A stretch of 64,000 nt of DNA from Actinomycetota bacterium. Its GTDB lineage: Bacteria; Actinomycetota; Geothermincolia; Geothermincolales; RBG-13-55-18. The notes beneath the pieces were generated by a model. The model worked only from the letters and a program-made list of their open reading frames with translations. It searched no databases and was not told the DNA's origin. Both the position numbers and the translations under genes were made by a program. Of this stretch, positions 7,876-17,084 are shown one piece after another. Positions within the stretch are counted from its first letter, which is position 1, and every line of letters starts with the position of its first letter. The stretch covers positions 52,435-116,434 of the forward strand of contig QZKE01000053.1 of assembly GCA_003598015.1 (NCBI GenBank). The letters are read 5' to 3'.

Positions 7876-9354
7876 ATGAAAGCGGAGAGTAAGCGAGCGC
7901 CGGCCGGAGAAAGAGCCGCCAGGATATCCTGGGTGACCATGGCTCTGCTGATCACCACCGCGGTGGCCGGAATACGCGGTCTCTCGGCTATGGCGCCTTT
8001 CGGTATGGCGTCTATCCTACTCTTCCTGATCCCCGCCATCGTCTTTCTCATCCCCACCGCCCTCGTCTCGGCCGAGCTGGCCAGCGGGTGGACGGGTGGC
8101 GTCTTCAGGTGGATCCAGGCGGCCTACGGCGACCGGGCCGGTTTCGTAGCCATCTGGCAACAGTGGATGCAGAACGTGGTGTGGTATCCGGCACAACTGG
8201 CCTTCTTCGCCGCAGCACTAGCCTATATCTTCTCCCCGTCTCTTGCCAACAACGGCCTTTTCGTGGGCATCACCATCCTCGTAGTCTACTGGATCGCCAC
8301 CCTGCTCGCCCTCAAAGGCCTCAGCACCGCGGCGTGGGTCGGCAGCAAGGGCCTGATCGTGGGCGTCCTCATACCGGCGCTGGTGCTGGTCGTCCTAGCC
8401 ATCGTCTTCGTCTTGACGGGTGGTCATTCCAACCTGGCCGCCGCCAAGGCTACGGATTGGTTTCCAGCCTGGGCCGGCTTCTCGAGTATCGTGCTCATCG
8501 TGAGCAATTTCCTGGCCTATGCCGGCATGGAGATGAACGCGGTACACGTTGGCGATATGAAGAAACCCGCCAAGGGTTACCCCAAGGCTACCCTTCTGGC
8601 CAGCGGGCTCATCCTGCTCATCTTCATCCCGCCGACACTGGCCATAGCCGTGGCCGTCCCGGCCAAGGGCATCGATCTTACCACCGGAGTTATGCAGGCT
8701 TTCGATGTTTTCTTCGGACATCTGCACATGGTATGGTTTACGAAAGTTCTCTGCATCCTCATCGTCATAGGCATCCTCGCCAGCGTCGTCAACTGGATCG
8801 CGGGTCCGAGCCGGGGACTTCTCATGGTGGGGGAAGACGGTTTCCTGCCCCGCTGGCTCCAGAAGACGAACAAGAACAGTATCCAGGTCCACATACTCGT
8901 CGTTCAGGGTGGGATCGTCACCATACTCGCGTTGTTATTCGCGTTCCTCCCCAGCGTGCAATCGGCGTTCTGGCTTATTGTGACCATGGCGATACAGCTC
9001 TACCTCATCATGTATATGCTCATGTTCCTGGCCGCCATGCGCCTGCGCAAGAAGGCGCCGGAAGTCAAGCGAGGGTATCGCGTACCCGCCATGCGCCTGG
9101 TGGCGTGGACCGGACTGCTGGCCAGCGTCCTTGCCTTCCTCCTCGGGTTCGTGGTCCCGTCGGGCCAGAAGATAAACCAGCTCCTCTACGTTGTCGCTCT
9201 CTTCATCGGCATACTTGTACTGGGTTGCGGTCCCTTTATCTTTTACAGGTTCCGCAAGCCGGCCTGGAAGACAGACCAGAGCACGGAATCCCAGATGAAG
9301 CCGGTCGCGGCCGCATCGCCGGCGACTCCCGAGCATAGAGGGGAGGTGGAGTGA
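7876..9354 (+). CDS. gadC: APC-family amino acid transporter, glutamate:GABA antiporter-like
   Basis: This 492-residue permease has about twelve hydrophobic segments. Its N-terminus (SWVTMALLITTAVAGIRGLSAMAPFGMASI) is the pattern of the glutamate:GABA antiporter branch of the APC superfamily, as are VSAELASGWTGGVFRWIQAAYG and the WIAGPSRGLLMVGEDG loop. GadC exchanges external glutamate for GABA made by GadB. The gadB gene lies 620 bp downstream on the same strand, which strengthens the call. No strong Shine-Dalgarno is seen before the ATG. A lipoprotein reading frame begins at its stop codon. Confidence 0.85.
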   Translation: MKAESKRAPAGERAARISWVTMALLITTAVAGIRGLSAMAPFGMASILLFLIPAIVFLIPTALVSAELASGWTGGVFRWIQAAYGDRAGFVAIWQQWMQNVVWYPAQLAFFAAALAYIFSPSLANNGLFVGITILVVYWIATLLALKGLSTAAWVGSKGLIVGVLIPALVLVVLAIVFVLTGGHSNLAAAKATDWFPAWAGFSSIVLIVSNFLAYAGMEMNAVHVGDMKKPAKGYPKATLLASGLILLIFIPPTLAIAVAVPAKGIDLTTGVMQAFDVFFGHLHMVWFTKVLCILIVIGILASVVNWIAGPSRGLLMVGEDGFLPRWLQKTNKNSIQVHILVVQGGIVTILALLFAFLPSVQSAFWLIVTMAIQLYLIMYMLMFLAAMRLRKKAPEVKRGYRVPAMRLVAWTGLLASVLAFLLGFVVPSGQKINQLLYVVALFIGILVLGCGPFIFYRFRKPAWKTDQSTESQMKPVAAASPATPEHRGEVE

Positions 9355-9355
9355 G

Positions 9356-9784
9356 ATAGCGCGCAATTCGCATCCGTACCGGCCCGCTGTTCCGCTGATC
9401 CTGCTCACGCTGGTCCTGGCCGCCACGCTCAGCGGATGCCAGGGCAGCCCGGCCAGGGACCCGGACAGCCCCGAGGCGCTGGAGAAAGCGCTGCAACTCC
9501 AGGAAAAGCTGGAGGATGCGGGTCTGCCGGTACCCGATACCGCTACCCTGACCAGGCTCTACGGCACCAACGGTGGTGTAGTAAGCTCGTATTCGGATTC
9601 GGATTTTCAGATCTACTTCAACCTGGTTCATTTCGGCAATACCGGCTACCGGCCCTCGTTCCTGGACCCCAGCGTCGTCGCTTATGACGAGGCGGTAATC
9701 GAGGTGTACTGCCCTGAAAACCTCGATACCTTCCGGGAGGCGCTTGAGGGATGGGATACAGAGCGGGTGATACCGGGCCGCTAG
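9356..9784 (+). CDS. Small predicted lipoprotein in the gad operon, apparent AUA start
   Basis: This frame is not in the ORF track because it has no ATG, GTG or TTG near its beginning. Reading from ATA at 9356 gives 142 residues. They begin with a typical lipoprotein signal: basic N-region (ARNSHPYRP), hydrophobic core (LILLTLVLAAT), and lipobox LSGC with the Cys at residue 28. The mature part is ~115 residues (PDTATLTRLYGTNGG, SDFQIYFNLVHFGNTGY) and matches no family I recognise. A GGGGAGG sits 9 nt before the ATA. The alternative is a GTG at 9351 that would need a one-base frameshift. It lies between gadC and gadB, so an envelope role linked to glutamate/GABA exchange is possible but unproven. 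Confidence 0.7.
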   Translation: MARNSHPYRPAVPLILLTLVLAATLSGCQGSPARDPDSPEALEKALQLQEKLEDAGLPVPDTATLTRLYGTNGGVVSSYSDSDFQIYFNLVHFGNTGYRPSFLDPSVVAYDEAVIEVYCPENLDTFREALEGWDTERVIPGR

Positions 9785-9975
9785 AGAACACTGCCGGCTG
9801 TAGTGGTATCCATGGTGTGCTTTCTCCGGGTTGAAGCTCGTGATCCCTCGCGCCGCCTTCGCGCTCGGGGGCACTTGCAGTCAGGTGGCGCCGTTTAAGA
9901 CGTTTAGCTAGCTGTTTGGTAATAACTGGTTATCGGCTCAGGTCCTTGGCATAAGACAGGAAAGGGTGAATCGCC

Positions 9976-11373
9976 ATGCTGCACTCGAACAAAGACAAGG
10001 AGGAGCTGGACGAGCTCCTGGCTCCGGCCTACGCAGTCGCTTTCGCGTTCAAGGAAGTGCCCAAGTACAAACTGCCGGATGGTGAGATGGCTCCGCGTGT
10101 CGCCTATCACATCATCGCCGACGAACTGATGATGGACGGCAACTCACGCCAGAACCTGGCAACCTTCTGCACTACCTGGGTGCCGAAGGAGGTCAGGGAA
10201 CTCATGGCTTCCTCCATCGACAAGAACATGATCGACAAAGACGAATACCCGCAGACGGCCGAGATCGAATGCCGCTGCGTCAACATCCTCGCCGACCTAT
10301 GGAATTCCCCCCAGGCCGCCAAGACCATAGGCTGCTCCACTACGGGGTCCAGCGAGGCGGCTATGCTTGGCGGCATGGCCCTGAAATGGCGGTGGAGAAA
10401 GAAGATGAGCGCCCAGGGTAAACCCACGGACAAGCCGAACATGGTGACCGGCCCGGTGCAGATATGCTGGCACAAGTTCGCCCGTTACTGGGATATAGAG
10501 CTGCGCGAGATACCCATGCAGCCAGACCGCTTCCTCATGAACGGGGAGGAGGCGGTCAAGCGTTGTGACGAGAACACCATCGCCGTGGTCCCGACCCTTG
10601 GAGTGACCTTTACGGGCCAGTACGAGCCGGTCAAGGAAATCAGCGACGCCCTCGACCGCTTGCAGGAAGAGAAAGGCCTGGACATACCCATCCACGTCGA
10701 CGCCGCCAGCGGAGGCTTCCTCGCTCCTTTCCTCCATCCCGACCTCGTATGGGACTTCCGCCTGCCGCGGGTGAAATCGATAAATACCTCTGGACACAAG
10801 TTCGGCCTGGCGCCCCTGGGCGTCGGCTGGGTCGTATGGCGCGACAAGGAAGACCTTCCCGGGGAGCTCGTATTCAACGTCAACTACCTCGGAGGCGAGA
10901 TGCCGACATTCGCCCTGAATTTCTCCCGGCCGGGCGGCGAGGTCATAGCCCAGTACTATAATTTCCTGCGTTTGGGCAGGGAGGGATACTATAAGATTCA
11001 GAAGACCTGCCGGGACGTGGCCGTCTATCTCGCCGAGCAGATCGCCAAGATGGGACCGTTCAGCATCATCTACAATGGTGACGGGGGTATACCCGCTCTG
11101 TGCTGGAGAATGCAGGAAGGTGCGGATCCGGGTTTCACCCTCTTCGACCTGGCGGAAAAGCTGCGCTCCCGGGGATGGCAGGTCCCGGCATATACCCTGC
11201 CACCCGATTGCCGGGATATCGCCGTGCAGAGGATTCTGGTGCGCCACGGCGTCAGTTTCGACATGGCCAGCCTCCTCCTCGAGGACATGAGGCGTTGTCT
11301 CGAATTCTTCGCGAAGCACCCGGTCGCGTCGCCGATACAGCCGCAGGAAGGAAGCAGTTTCAACCATTCCTGA
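9976..11373 (+). CDS. gadB: Glutamate decarboxylase
   Basis: GadB is a PLP enzyme converting glutamate to GABA and CO2 with consumption of a proton. This 465-residue protein carries the family hallmarks: [15 protein letters not shown] near the N-terminus, [19 protein letters not shown] in the PLP pocket, [13 protein letters not shown] with the PLP-contacting Asp, and the Schiff-base Lys in [17 protein letters not shown]. The short N-terminus and the C-terminal tail ending near HP.ASPI resemble pH-responsive GadB forms. The Shine-Dalgarno AGGAAAGGG precedes the ATG. With gadC it forms an acid-resistance or energy-conserving GABA module. It converges on aroA. Confidence 0.95.
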   Translation: MLHSNKDKEELDELLAPAYAVAFAFKEVPKYKLPDGEMAPRVAYHIIADELMMDGNSRQNLATFCTTWVPKEVRELMASSIDKNMIDKDEYPQTAEIECRCVNILADLWNSPQAAKTIGCSTTGSSEAAMLGGMALKWRWRKKMSAQGKPTDKPNMVTGPVQICWHKFARYWDIELREIPMQPDRFLMNGEEAVKRCDENTIAVVPTLGVTFTGQYEPVKEISDALDRLQEEKGLDIPIHVDAASGGFLAPFLHPDLVWDFRLPRVKSINTSGHKFGLAPLGVGWVVWRDKEDLPGELVFNVNYLGGEMPTFALNFSRPGGEVIAQYYNFLRLGREGYYKIQKTCRDVAVYLAEQIAKMGPFSIIYNGDGGIPALCWRMQEGADPGFTLFDLAEKLRSRGWQVPAYTLPPDCRDIAVQRILVRHGVSFDMASLLLEDMRRCLEFFAKHPVASPIQPQEGSSFNHS

Positions 11374-11434
11374 AGGGGAGATTCTCCGCATCCGCCTGCG
11401 CGCATGGATATCCTGCGGGCTTTGAGCATACGCC

Positions 11435-12715
11435 TTATCTCAAGTCGTGGAGGGTTCGTGCAAAGCCGGGGAAGGATATGTTCACGCATTCCCAGCCGGA
11501 GATGACCGTCTCGCCTTCTGCGCACAGGGCCGCTACCGCCAGGGCCATGGCGATGCGATGGTCGCCGTGAGATTCTACGTGAGCTCCCCGCAGGCTCACC
11601 GGACCGCGTACTACGAACCCGTCCGGGGTTTCCGCTATGTCCGCGCCCATCTTCGCCAGCTCCACGCAGATGGCGGCTATGCGGTCGCTCTCCTTCACGC
11701 GCAGCTCTCCCGCTCCTCTCACCACCGTCTCCCCACGGGCCCTGCAGCCCATCACCGCCAGCAACGGTACCTCGTCGATGAGAGCGGGGATACGCCATCC
11801 CTCCACCTCCACGCCGCTGAGCCGGGCTCCCCCCACCTCCAGGTCCCCGCGCGGTTCGTTATCCGTCTCACGGTAGTTGTTCTCCGTCACCAGGGCGCCC
11901 ATGGAGTTGAGCACGGATAGAAAACCGGCACGCGTGGGGTTGAGGCCGACTCCGGACAGCAGCAACCGCGATCCCGGCACCATTACCGCCGCGGCTATGA
12001 GAAAGGCGGCGCTGGAGATATCTCCGGGGATGTCCAGTTCCCGCGCCTGCAGGGTCGCTCTCCTTACCGTCATGGCGTCTTCGCCCGCGAAGGTAAGATC
12101 CGCGCCCATGAGCAGCAGCATCCTCTCGGTGTGGTCCCGCGATGACCCGCCTCCCAGTATGCGCGTCTCCCCCTCCGCCTGTAGTCCCGCCAGAAGGAGG
12201 GCCGACTTTACCTGGGCGCTGTCCACTTCCATGCGGTGCTCTATGCCCTCGAGTCCTCCGCCATGGATGGTCAGTGGGGGTTTTGAGTTGTTTTCCTCGC
12301 CCGTTATCTCCGCACCCATGCGGCGCAGGGGCTCTACTATACGGCCCATGGGCCGGCGGCGCAGGGAGTCGTCGCCCGTGATCACGCTGGTGAAGGGCCT
12401 CCCCGCCAGGGCTCCCGCCAGCAGCCGCATGGTGGTGGCCGAGTTCCCGGCGTCGAGCTCGCCCCCAGCCCGTCTCCAGCCATCCGGCCCCTTGCCGTCT
12501 ATGGTCAACCTGTCCGCGTCGAGCCCCCACTCCACTCCGAGGGAGTGCAGGCAGCTGAGGGTGGACATACAATCCTCGGAAAGGAGGAACGGCTTCGCGA
12601 CCGTCCTTCCCTCGGCCAGCGCCCCCAGGATAGCGGCACGGTGGGATATGGATTTATCCGGGGGTACCGTGACCTCGCCCCGCAGCGGCCTCGCTGCTGC
12701 GAAGGTTGCCTCCAT
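11435..12715 (-). CDS. aroA: 3-phosphoshikimate 1-carboxyvinyltransferase (EPSP synthase)
   Basis: The enzyme joins phosphoenolpyruvate to shikimate 3-phosphate in chorismate synthesis. Family motifs are present: PPDKSISHRAAILGALAEG at the N-terminus, LDAGNSATTMRLLAGALAG near residue 90, and the late RVKESDRIAAI with HGDHRIAMALAVAA. Length is normal at 426 residues. Its ATG shares a base with the tyrA stop (TAATG), so it is the last gene of an aroF-tyrA-aroA operon. It converges with gadB; no clear terminator was seen in the 60-bp gap. Confidence 0.96.
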   Translation of the reverse strand: MEATFAAARPLRGEVTVPPDKSISHRAAILGALAEGRTVAKPFLLSEDCMSTLSCLHSLGVEWGLDADRLTIDGKGPDGWRRAGGELDAGNSATTMRLLAGALAGRPFTSVITGDDSLRRRPMGRIVEPLRRMGAEITGEENNSKPPLTIHGGGLEGIEHRMEVDSAQVKSALLLAGLQAEGETRILGGGSSRDHTERMLLLMGADLTFAGEDAMTVRRATLQARELDIPGDISSAAFLIAAAVMVPGSRLLLSGVGLNPTRAGFLSVLNSMGALVTENNYRETDNEPRGDLEVGGARLSGVEVEGWRIPALIDEVPLLAVMGCRARGETVVRGAGELRVKESDRIAAICVELAKMGADIAETPDGFVVRGPVSLRGAHVESHGDHRIAMALAVAALCAEGETVISGWECVNISFPGFARTLHDLR

Positions 12716-13842
12716 TATTCATCCCCCAGCGTCTTGCTCAGGTTTGCGCGATAACCCTTCGACCTCAGCGCCTCCGTCGCGTGCGACGCTGCTTCCTCAC
12801 CACTGATGGTCAACCTGAGCAGGCCCCGGCCGCTCTCCAGGGGGTGTACCAGTTCCAGGTCCTCGATGTTTATCCCCATCTCCCCCACGGTGAGGGTCAC
12901 GTCGCTGATCACGCCCGGACGGTCGTCCACCGCCAGGATGATGCTGTAGTAACCCGCCAACGATTCCCCCAGCACCGGTGCCAGGCTCTGCCTGCCGCTG
13001 CTCGCGCTCTCCATCCAGCGTGTTAATTCCGCCTCCTCGCCTTCCGCGAGCAGTCCGCCGATGCGCTGCATGGCCGCGATGCATTCCTCCAGCGACTCCT
13101 CCACCGCCTCGCGGTTCTCCATGAGGATGTCCAGCCACAGGCCCGCATCGGACGCAGCTATGCGGGTCATATCCCGGAAGCCCCCCGCTGCGAGGCGCAG
13201 CAGCGGATACTCCTCCGCGCGTTGCAGCGCCAGGTTCATCAGGGACATGGCCATGATGTGCGGCAGATGGCTGATCACCGACACCGCCCGGTCGTGTTGG
13301 CGGGGGTCCATGGCGATCACCCTCGCCCCCAGGGAAGTGAGTAATGCGTGGAGCCTGGAATAGGCCTCCGTGTTACACGCGGTGCTGGGAGTGAGCACGT
13401 AATACGCGTCGCGGAACAGGTGCGGGTCCGCGAAACCCACCCCTCTCTGCTCCGAACCGGCCAGGGGGTGTCCCCCTATGAAGTGACATGCGGGCGGCAG
13501 TATCCTGGCGGCCTCATCCACGACGTGTTCCTTCACCGATCCGACGTCGCTGAGCGTGGTGCCGGATCGCAGCGCCGGTGCGACCTGCGCAAGCACCGCC
13601 GGTATGGCGCGTACCGGCACGGCTATGAATACCAGCTCGCTCTCCGCTGCCACTTCTCCCACGCTGCCTGCCGCCTTCGCGATCGCCCCCCGCTGCAATG
13701 CCTGTGCCAGCATGGCACTGTCGGCATCGTAGCCGATGACCCGTCCGGCGGCGCCCTCCTTTCGCAGCGCCAGTCCCAGCGAGCCGCCTATCAATCCCGT
13801 GCCCAGGATACCCACTTGTTCGTAGAGGGCGTCTCCCGCCAT
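12715..13842 (-). CDS. tyrA: Prephenate dehydrogenase with C-terminal ACT domain
   Basis: TyrA oxidatively decarboxylates prephenate to 4-hydroxyphenylpyruvate for tyrosine. The N-terminal Rossmann motif GILGTGLIGGSLGLAL is followed by DVGSVKEHVV and FIGGHPLAGSEQRGV, the prephenate-binding region with catalytic His. Residues ~295-370 form an ACT domain (VDDRPGVISDVTLTVGEMG), likely the tyrosine feedback site. The ORF track runs 63 codons further upstream. I start at ATG 13842, preceded by GGAGAGAG, giving 375 residues. It lies 26 bp after aroF. Confidence 0.95.
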   Translation of the reverse strand: MAGDALYEQVGILGTGLIGGSLGLALRKEGAAGRVIGYDADSAMLAQALQRGAIAKAAGSVGEVAAESELVFIAVPVRAIPAVLAQVAPALRSGTTLSDVGSVKEHVVDEAARILPPACHFIGGHPLAGSEQRGVGFADPHLFRDAYYVLTPSTACNTEAYSRLHALLTSLGARVIAMDPRQHDRAVSVISHLPHIMAMSLMNLALQRAEEYPLLRLAAGGFRDMTRIAASDAGLWLDILMENREAVEESLEECIAAMQRIGGLLAEGEEAELTRWMESASSGRQSLAPVLGESLAGYYSIILAVDDRPGVISDVTLTVGEMGINIEDLELVHPLESGRGLLRLTISGEEAASHATEALRSKGYRANLSKTLGDE

Positions 13843-13868
13843 CTCTCTCCACACCTCTCCGCGTCTGC

Positions 13869-14888
13869 TCACTTCCTGCCCAGGAAAGCAGCCATTTCGT
13901 TCAGCTCGTCCATCATCTCCTTGAAGCAGTCCAGGGTCAAGGACTGCGGCCCGTCGCAGAGGGCCTCGCGCGGGTTGGGGTGCATCTCCACCATGACCCC
14001 GTCCGCACCCGCGGCCAGGGCGGCCTTGCACAGGGGCACGACGAGCTCCCGTACCCCGGTGGCGTGGCTCGGGTCTACGATAATGGGCAGGTGGGAGTGG
14101 TTCTTGACCATGGGCACCGATGATATGTCCAGGGTATTGCGGGTTCCGGTCTCGAAGGTGCGTATGCCCCTTTCACAGAGGATGACGTTCTTGTTCCCCT
14201 CCTTGAGGATATATTCGGCCGCCATCAGCCATTCCTCCACGGTCGAGCTCATGCCGCGCTTGAGGAGGATGGGTTTGTCCTGCAGGCCCAGGTCCCTGAG
14301 CATGAGAAAGTTCTGCATATTGCGGGCGCCAACTTGCAGCACGTCCGCATAGCGGGAAACGACTTCGATATCCCGTACGTCTAGTACCTCGGTGACGATG
14401 GGGAGCCCGGTCTCCTCGCGTGCCTGCGCCAGCATGGCCAGCCCCTCCTCGCCCAGCCCCTGAAAGCTGTAGGGAGAGGTGCGGGGTTTGAAGGCGCCGC
14501 CGCGGAAGAGCATCGCGCCCGCCTCCTTCGCCGCACGCGCGGCTTTTACCACCTGCTCCTCGGCCTCCACGGAACACGGCCCGGCGATGACGCTGAAGCT
14601 GCCTCCCCCGATCACGGCGCTCCCGACGCTGATCACCGTGGGCTCTTCCCTGAACTCGCGGCTTACGAGCTTGTAGGGTTTCATGATCGGAACGACCTTT
14701 TCCACGGCCGCATAGGCCTCGAAGGGCATCTGCATTACCTTCTCGCGGTCGCCGATCACCCCTATAACGGTGCGAAACTCTCCCCGCGATATATGGGCTT
14801 CGGCGCCGACCTCGTGCAGAACGGCTACTAGTTCCTCTATCTCCTCTTCGCTCGCGTCTTCGTGCAGTACGATGACCACTTCCACCAC
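13869..14888 (-). CDS. aroF: 3-deoxy-7-phosphoheptulonate synthase (DAHP synthase, type I-beta)
   Basis: The enzyme condenses erythrose 4-phosphate and phosphoenolpyruvate, the first step to aromatic amino acids. The N-terminal ~70 residues (MVEVVIVLHEDASEEEIEELVAVL) form the ferredoxin-like regulatory domain of the I-beta class. The barrel follows with IAGPCSVEAEEQV, FRGGAFKPRTSPYSFQGLG, LLKRGMSSTVEEW, and DPSHATG. Length is 339 residues. Starts are GTG at 14888 or 14885, after GGAAGGAA. It leads the aroF-tyrA-aroA operon; a hairpin lies between it and the upstream aroH. Confidence 0.95.
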   Translation of the reverse strand: MVEVVIVLHEDASEEEIEELVAVLHEVGAEAHISRGEFRTVIGVIGDREKVMQMPFEAYAAVEKVVPIMKPYKLVSREFREEPTVISVGSAVIGGGSFSVIAGPCSVEAEEQVVKAARAAKEAGAMLFRGGAFKPRTSPYSFQGLGEEGLAMLAQAREETGLPIVTEVLDVRDIEVVSRYADVLQVGARNMQNFLMLRDLGLQDKPILLKRGMSSTVEEWLMAAEYILKEGNKNVILCERGIRTFETGTRNTLDISSVPMVKNHSHLPIIVDPSHATGVRELVVPLCKAALAAGADGVMVEMHPNPREALCDGPQSLTLDCFKEMMDELNEMAAFLGRK

Positions 14889-15025
14889 TTCCTTCCTTAT
14901 CCCCGTTCCTGCCCTGGACCCCGCAGGATGTTCTGGCTGCTATCACGCCCGCGTGCGACATATATTCTTCCCCGCGGCTCAGCGCTCCTTTCTCCCGCCG
15001 CTACCGCGATTCCTGAAAATCCAAA

Positions 15026-15060
15026 GAGTTCGAGCCCCGGGCTCGAACTCCCCTTTTTCT
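15026..15060. terminator. Hairpin terminator between aroH and aroF
   Basis: A perfect 11-12 bp stem (GAGTTCGAGCC with GGCTCGAACTC, three-base loop or less) is followed on the plus strand by CCCCTTTTTCTTC. On the minus strand the stem is followed by TTTGGATTTT, a weaker U tract. The position between two minus-strand genes suggests it ends aroH transcription or acts as an attenuator ahead of aroF. The better U tract faces the opposite way, so direction is uncertain. Confidence 0.6.
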
Positions 15061-15087
15061 TCTATGTGATTGTGAGGCGCTGCCGGC

Positions 15088-15450
15088 TTATTCGGGGAGG
15101 TCCGTCCTCAGCTGGCGCGCCCCCTCCAGATAGGGATGGCGCAGTTCATGCGGATGTTTTCGCGTGTAGAAATGCATGAGGACCCTCAGGCACATCCCGG
15201 GCGAGTCCTCTATGGACAGCTCGCGCGCGCACAGCAGCGGCACGTGGGTCAGGCCGATATGCCGCGCCGCCGCCGCCGGGAACTCGGCGGTGAGATCCTC
15301 GGTGGCGGTGAAGATGATGTCCATGATATCCTCCGGCCGGATGTCGTTGCGCTTAATCATCTCGCGCAGGAGCTCCGCCGCCTTCTCCGTTATCTCTTCC
15401 TTGGTGTTTTCCCTGCAGAGTATCGCACCCCGCAACGCTCTCACCTGCAT
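15088..15450 (-). CDS. aroH: Chorismate mutase, AroH type
   Basis: This 120-residue protein belongs to the trimeric AroH fold that rearranges chorismate to prephenate. Visible landmarks are VRALRGAILCRENT with the active-site Arg at the position of B. subtilis Arg7, then IIFTATEDLTAEFPAAAAR, and CARELSIEDSPGMCLRVLMHF with the conserved Glu and Arg. Prephenate is the substrate of TyrA encoded downstream. The gene is separated from aroF by about 200 bp and a hairpin, so it may be its own transcript. Confidence 0.93.
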   Translation of the reverse strand: MQVRALRGAILCRENTKEEITEKAAELLREMIKRNDIRPEDIMDIIFTATEDLTAEFPAAAARHIGLTHVPLLCARELSIEDSPGMCLRVLMHFYTRKHPHELRHPYLEGARQLRTDLPE

Positions 15451-15542
15451 ATCCAGCCTCCTCGTTTTCAGAACAACAGTTTACCATAACCTCCTGCCGC
15501 CGGTCTTGGGTTTTCTGGTTCTTGTGCATCGCCTGCGGCGTT

Positions 15543-16265
15543 TCACTCCTCCTCCAGCTCGAGGAGGTCTTTTGTCTCGTTGGGGGTCAGGGCGCGGTAG
15601 CTCCCCTCTTCCACTCCCTTGAGGTCGAGGGGGCCGAGGCGGGTACGCACGAGGTCTTGTATCTCCAGGCCCACCACCGCGCACATGCGCCGCACCTGCC
15701 GTTTTTTTCCTTCGCGGATGGCTACCTCCAGCACGCAGCGGCCACCCCGGTTGAAGATGACTTTCACTTTCGCCGGCGCGGTCTTCCCCTCCTCCAGCAT
15801 TATTCCCTTGCGCAGAGCGGCAAGCCCTCCAGGAGTCAGTGCGCCCGAAGCTTCCACCATATAAGTCTTCTCGATCCCGTGGCTGGGATGCATCAGCTTA
15901 TGAGCGAGGTAGCCGTCGTTGGTCACCAGCAGCAGGCCGCGTGTATCGCGGTCCAGGCGCCCGACGGGGAAGAGCCTCTCTTTTTCCTCTATCAACTCCA
16001 TCACCGTGGGACGCCCCCGTGTATCCTTCAACGTGGTTATGTACCCCGGTGGCTTGTTGAGTAGGAAATACTTCTTCTCCTGCTGCGGCTCCAGGGGGAT
16101 GCCGTCGACGGTCACCCTGTCTCGCTCCACGTCCACGCGGTCGCCGAGTTCCGCCGTCCTGCCGTTCACCCTCACCCGGCCCGACTCTATCGCCGCTTCA
16201 CACCTGCGGCGGGAGCCCAAACCCGCCGCCGCCATGACTTTCTGCAGCCTCTCTTCAGGAGACAT
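15543..16265 (-). CDS. rluB: 23S rRNA pseudouridine synthase B (RsuA/RluB family)
   Basis: The N-terminal S4 RNA-binding domain (ERLQKVMAAAGLGSRRRCEAAI, residues 4-60) precedes the catalytic domain with GRLDRDTRGLLLVTNDG, where Asp is the nucleophile, and the family motif LNKPPGYITT. Length is 240 residues. It follows scpB by about 20 bp. The scpA-scpB-rluB order is a classic Gram-positive and actinobacterial cluster. The exact target uridine is not readable from sequence. Confidence 0.94.
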   Translation of the reverse strand: MSPEERLQKVMAAAGLGSRRRCEAAIESGRVRVNGRTAELGDRVDVERDRVTVDGIPLEPQQEKKYFLLNKPPGYITTLKDTRGRPTVMELIEEKERLFPVGRLDRDTRGLLLVTNDGYLAHKLMHPSHGIEKTYMVEASGALTPGGLAALRKGIMLEEGKTAPAKVKVIFNRGGRCVLEVAIREGKKRQVRRMCAVVGLEIQDLVRTRLGPLDLKGVEEGSYRALTPNETKDLLELEEE

Positions 16266-16286
16266 GACTTACCCGTGTGTCCGTAG

Positions 16287-17084
16287 TCAAAAGGGGTCCG
16301 CGCCGGGGTTCTCATCGTCCGTTCCCGGCTTCCCCCCCCATTCCGTAGCCCGGTACGTGGCGCCTCCATCCTCCCCGCCATCATCGCCCGTTATATCCGC
16401 GTGCAGTATCCGGTCCACGCGGTCTTCACCTTCGGCATCGCTTTCATCCCCTTCTCCCGCGCTGTGACCCGCCAGGGACCGGGCGATGCGCTGCACCGTC
16501 TCCCGGTCCGGCGCGAAATCCTCCAGGGGTGGAAGGTCATCCAGGCAGTTCAGCCCGAACCGTTCGAGGAACTTTTCGCTGGTCACGTAGAGCGCGGGGC
16601 CGCCGGGCGATCTCTCTTTGCCGGCTTCACTGACCAGGCCCTGCTCCTCCAATACCTTGACCATGCCCTCGGATTGCACGCCCCTGAGGTTTGCTATCTG
16701 CGTCCGCGTTATCGGCTGCAGGTAAGCGATGATGGCCAGGGTCTCCACCGCCGCACGTGTAAGCCTGGCCCGCCGCGAGGAGAGAAGCAGCTTCTCTATC
16801 TGCGCCGCATAGGCGGGGTGGGTATGCATCCTCCACCCCCCGCCTACCTCTCTCAGCTGCATCCCGCGGTTGTACGACTCGTATTCCTTGCGCAGCTCCT
16901 GCAATGCCGATAGCACCTTGCCCTCATCGCCGGCGACGGCCTCCGCCAGCTGGCGTGGCACCAATGGCTCATCGGCGACGAAGAGCAGCGCTTCGAGCGC
17001 ACCCTTGATATCCTCCATCCCCTGGATATCGTCATGATCGGCTCCCGTCCTCCACAGCTTGCCCCCGATAGGTCTATTCTCCAT
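16287..17084 (-). CDS. scpB: Segregation and condensation protein ScpB
   Basis: ScpB is the winged-helix partner of ScpA in the SMC condensin complex. The core reads IKGALEALLFVADEPLVPRQLAEAV and RAAVETLAIIAYLQPITRTQIANLRGV, both typical. The C-terminus carries about 60 extra acidic, low-complexity residues (EGDESDAEGEDRVDRI...). I keep the upstream ATG (17084), preceded by GGAGGAGGGAAGAG and overlapping the scpA end by 11 bp. A second ATG at 17018 would remove 22 residues and lies too close to its own purine run. Confidence 0.93.
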   Translation of the reverse strand: MENRPIGGKLWRTGADHDDIQGMEDIKGALEALLFVADEPLVPRQLAEAVAGDEGKVLSALQELRKEYESYNRGMQLREVGGGWRMHTHPAYAAQIEKLLLSSRRARLTRAAVETLAIIAYLQPITRTQIANLRGVQSEGMVKVLEEQGLVSEAGKERSPGGPALYVTSEKFLERFGLNCLDDLPPLEDFAPDRETVQRIARSLAGHSAGEGDESDAEGEDRVDRILHADITGDDGGEDGGATYRATEWGGKPGTDDENPGADPF

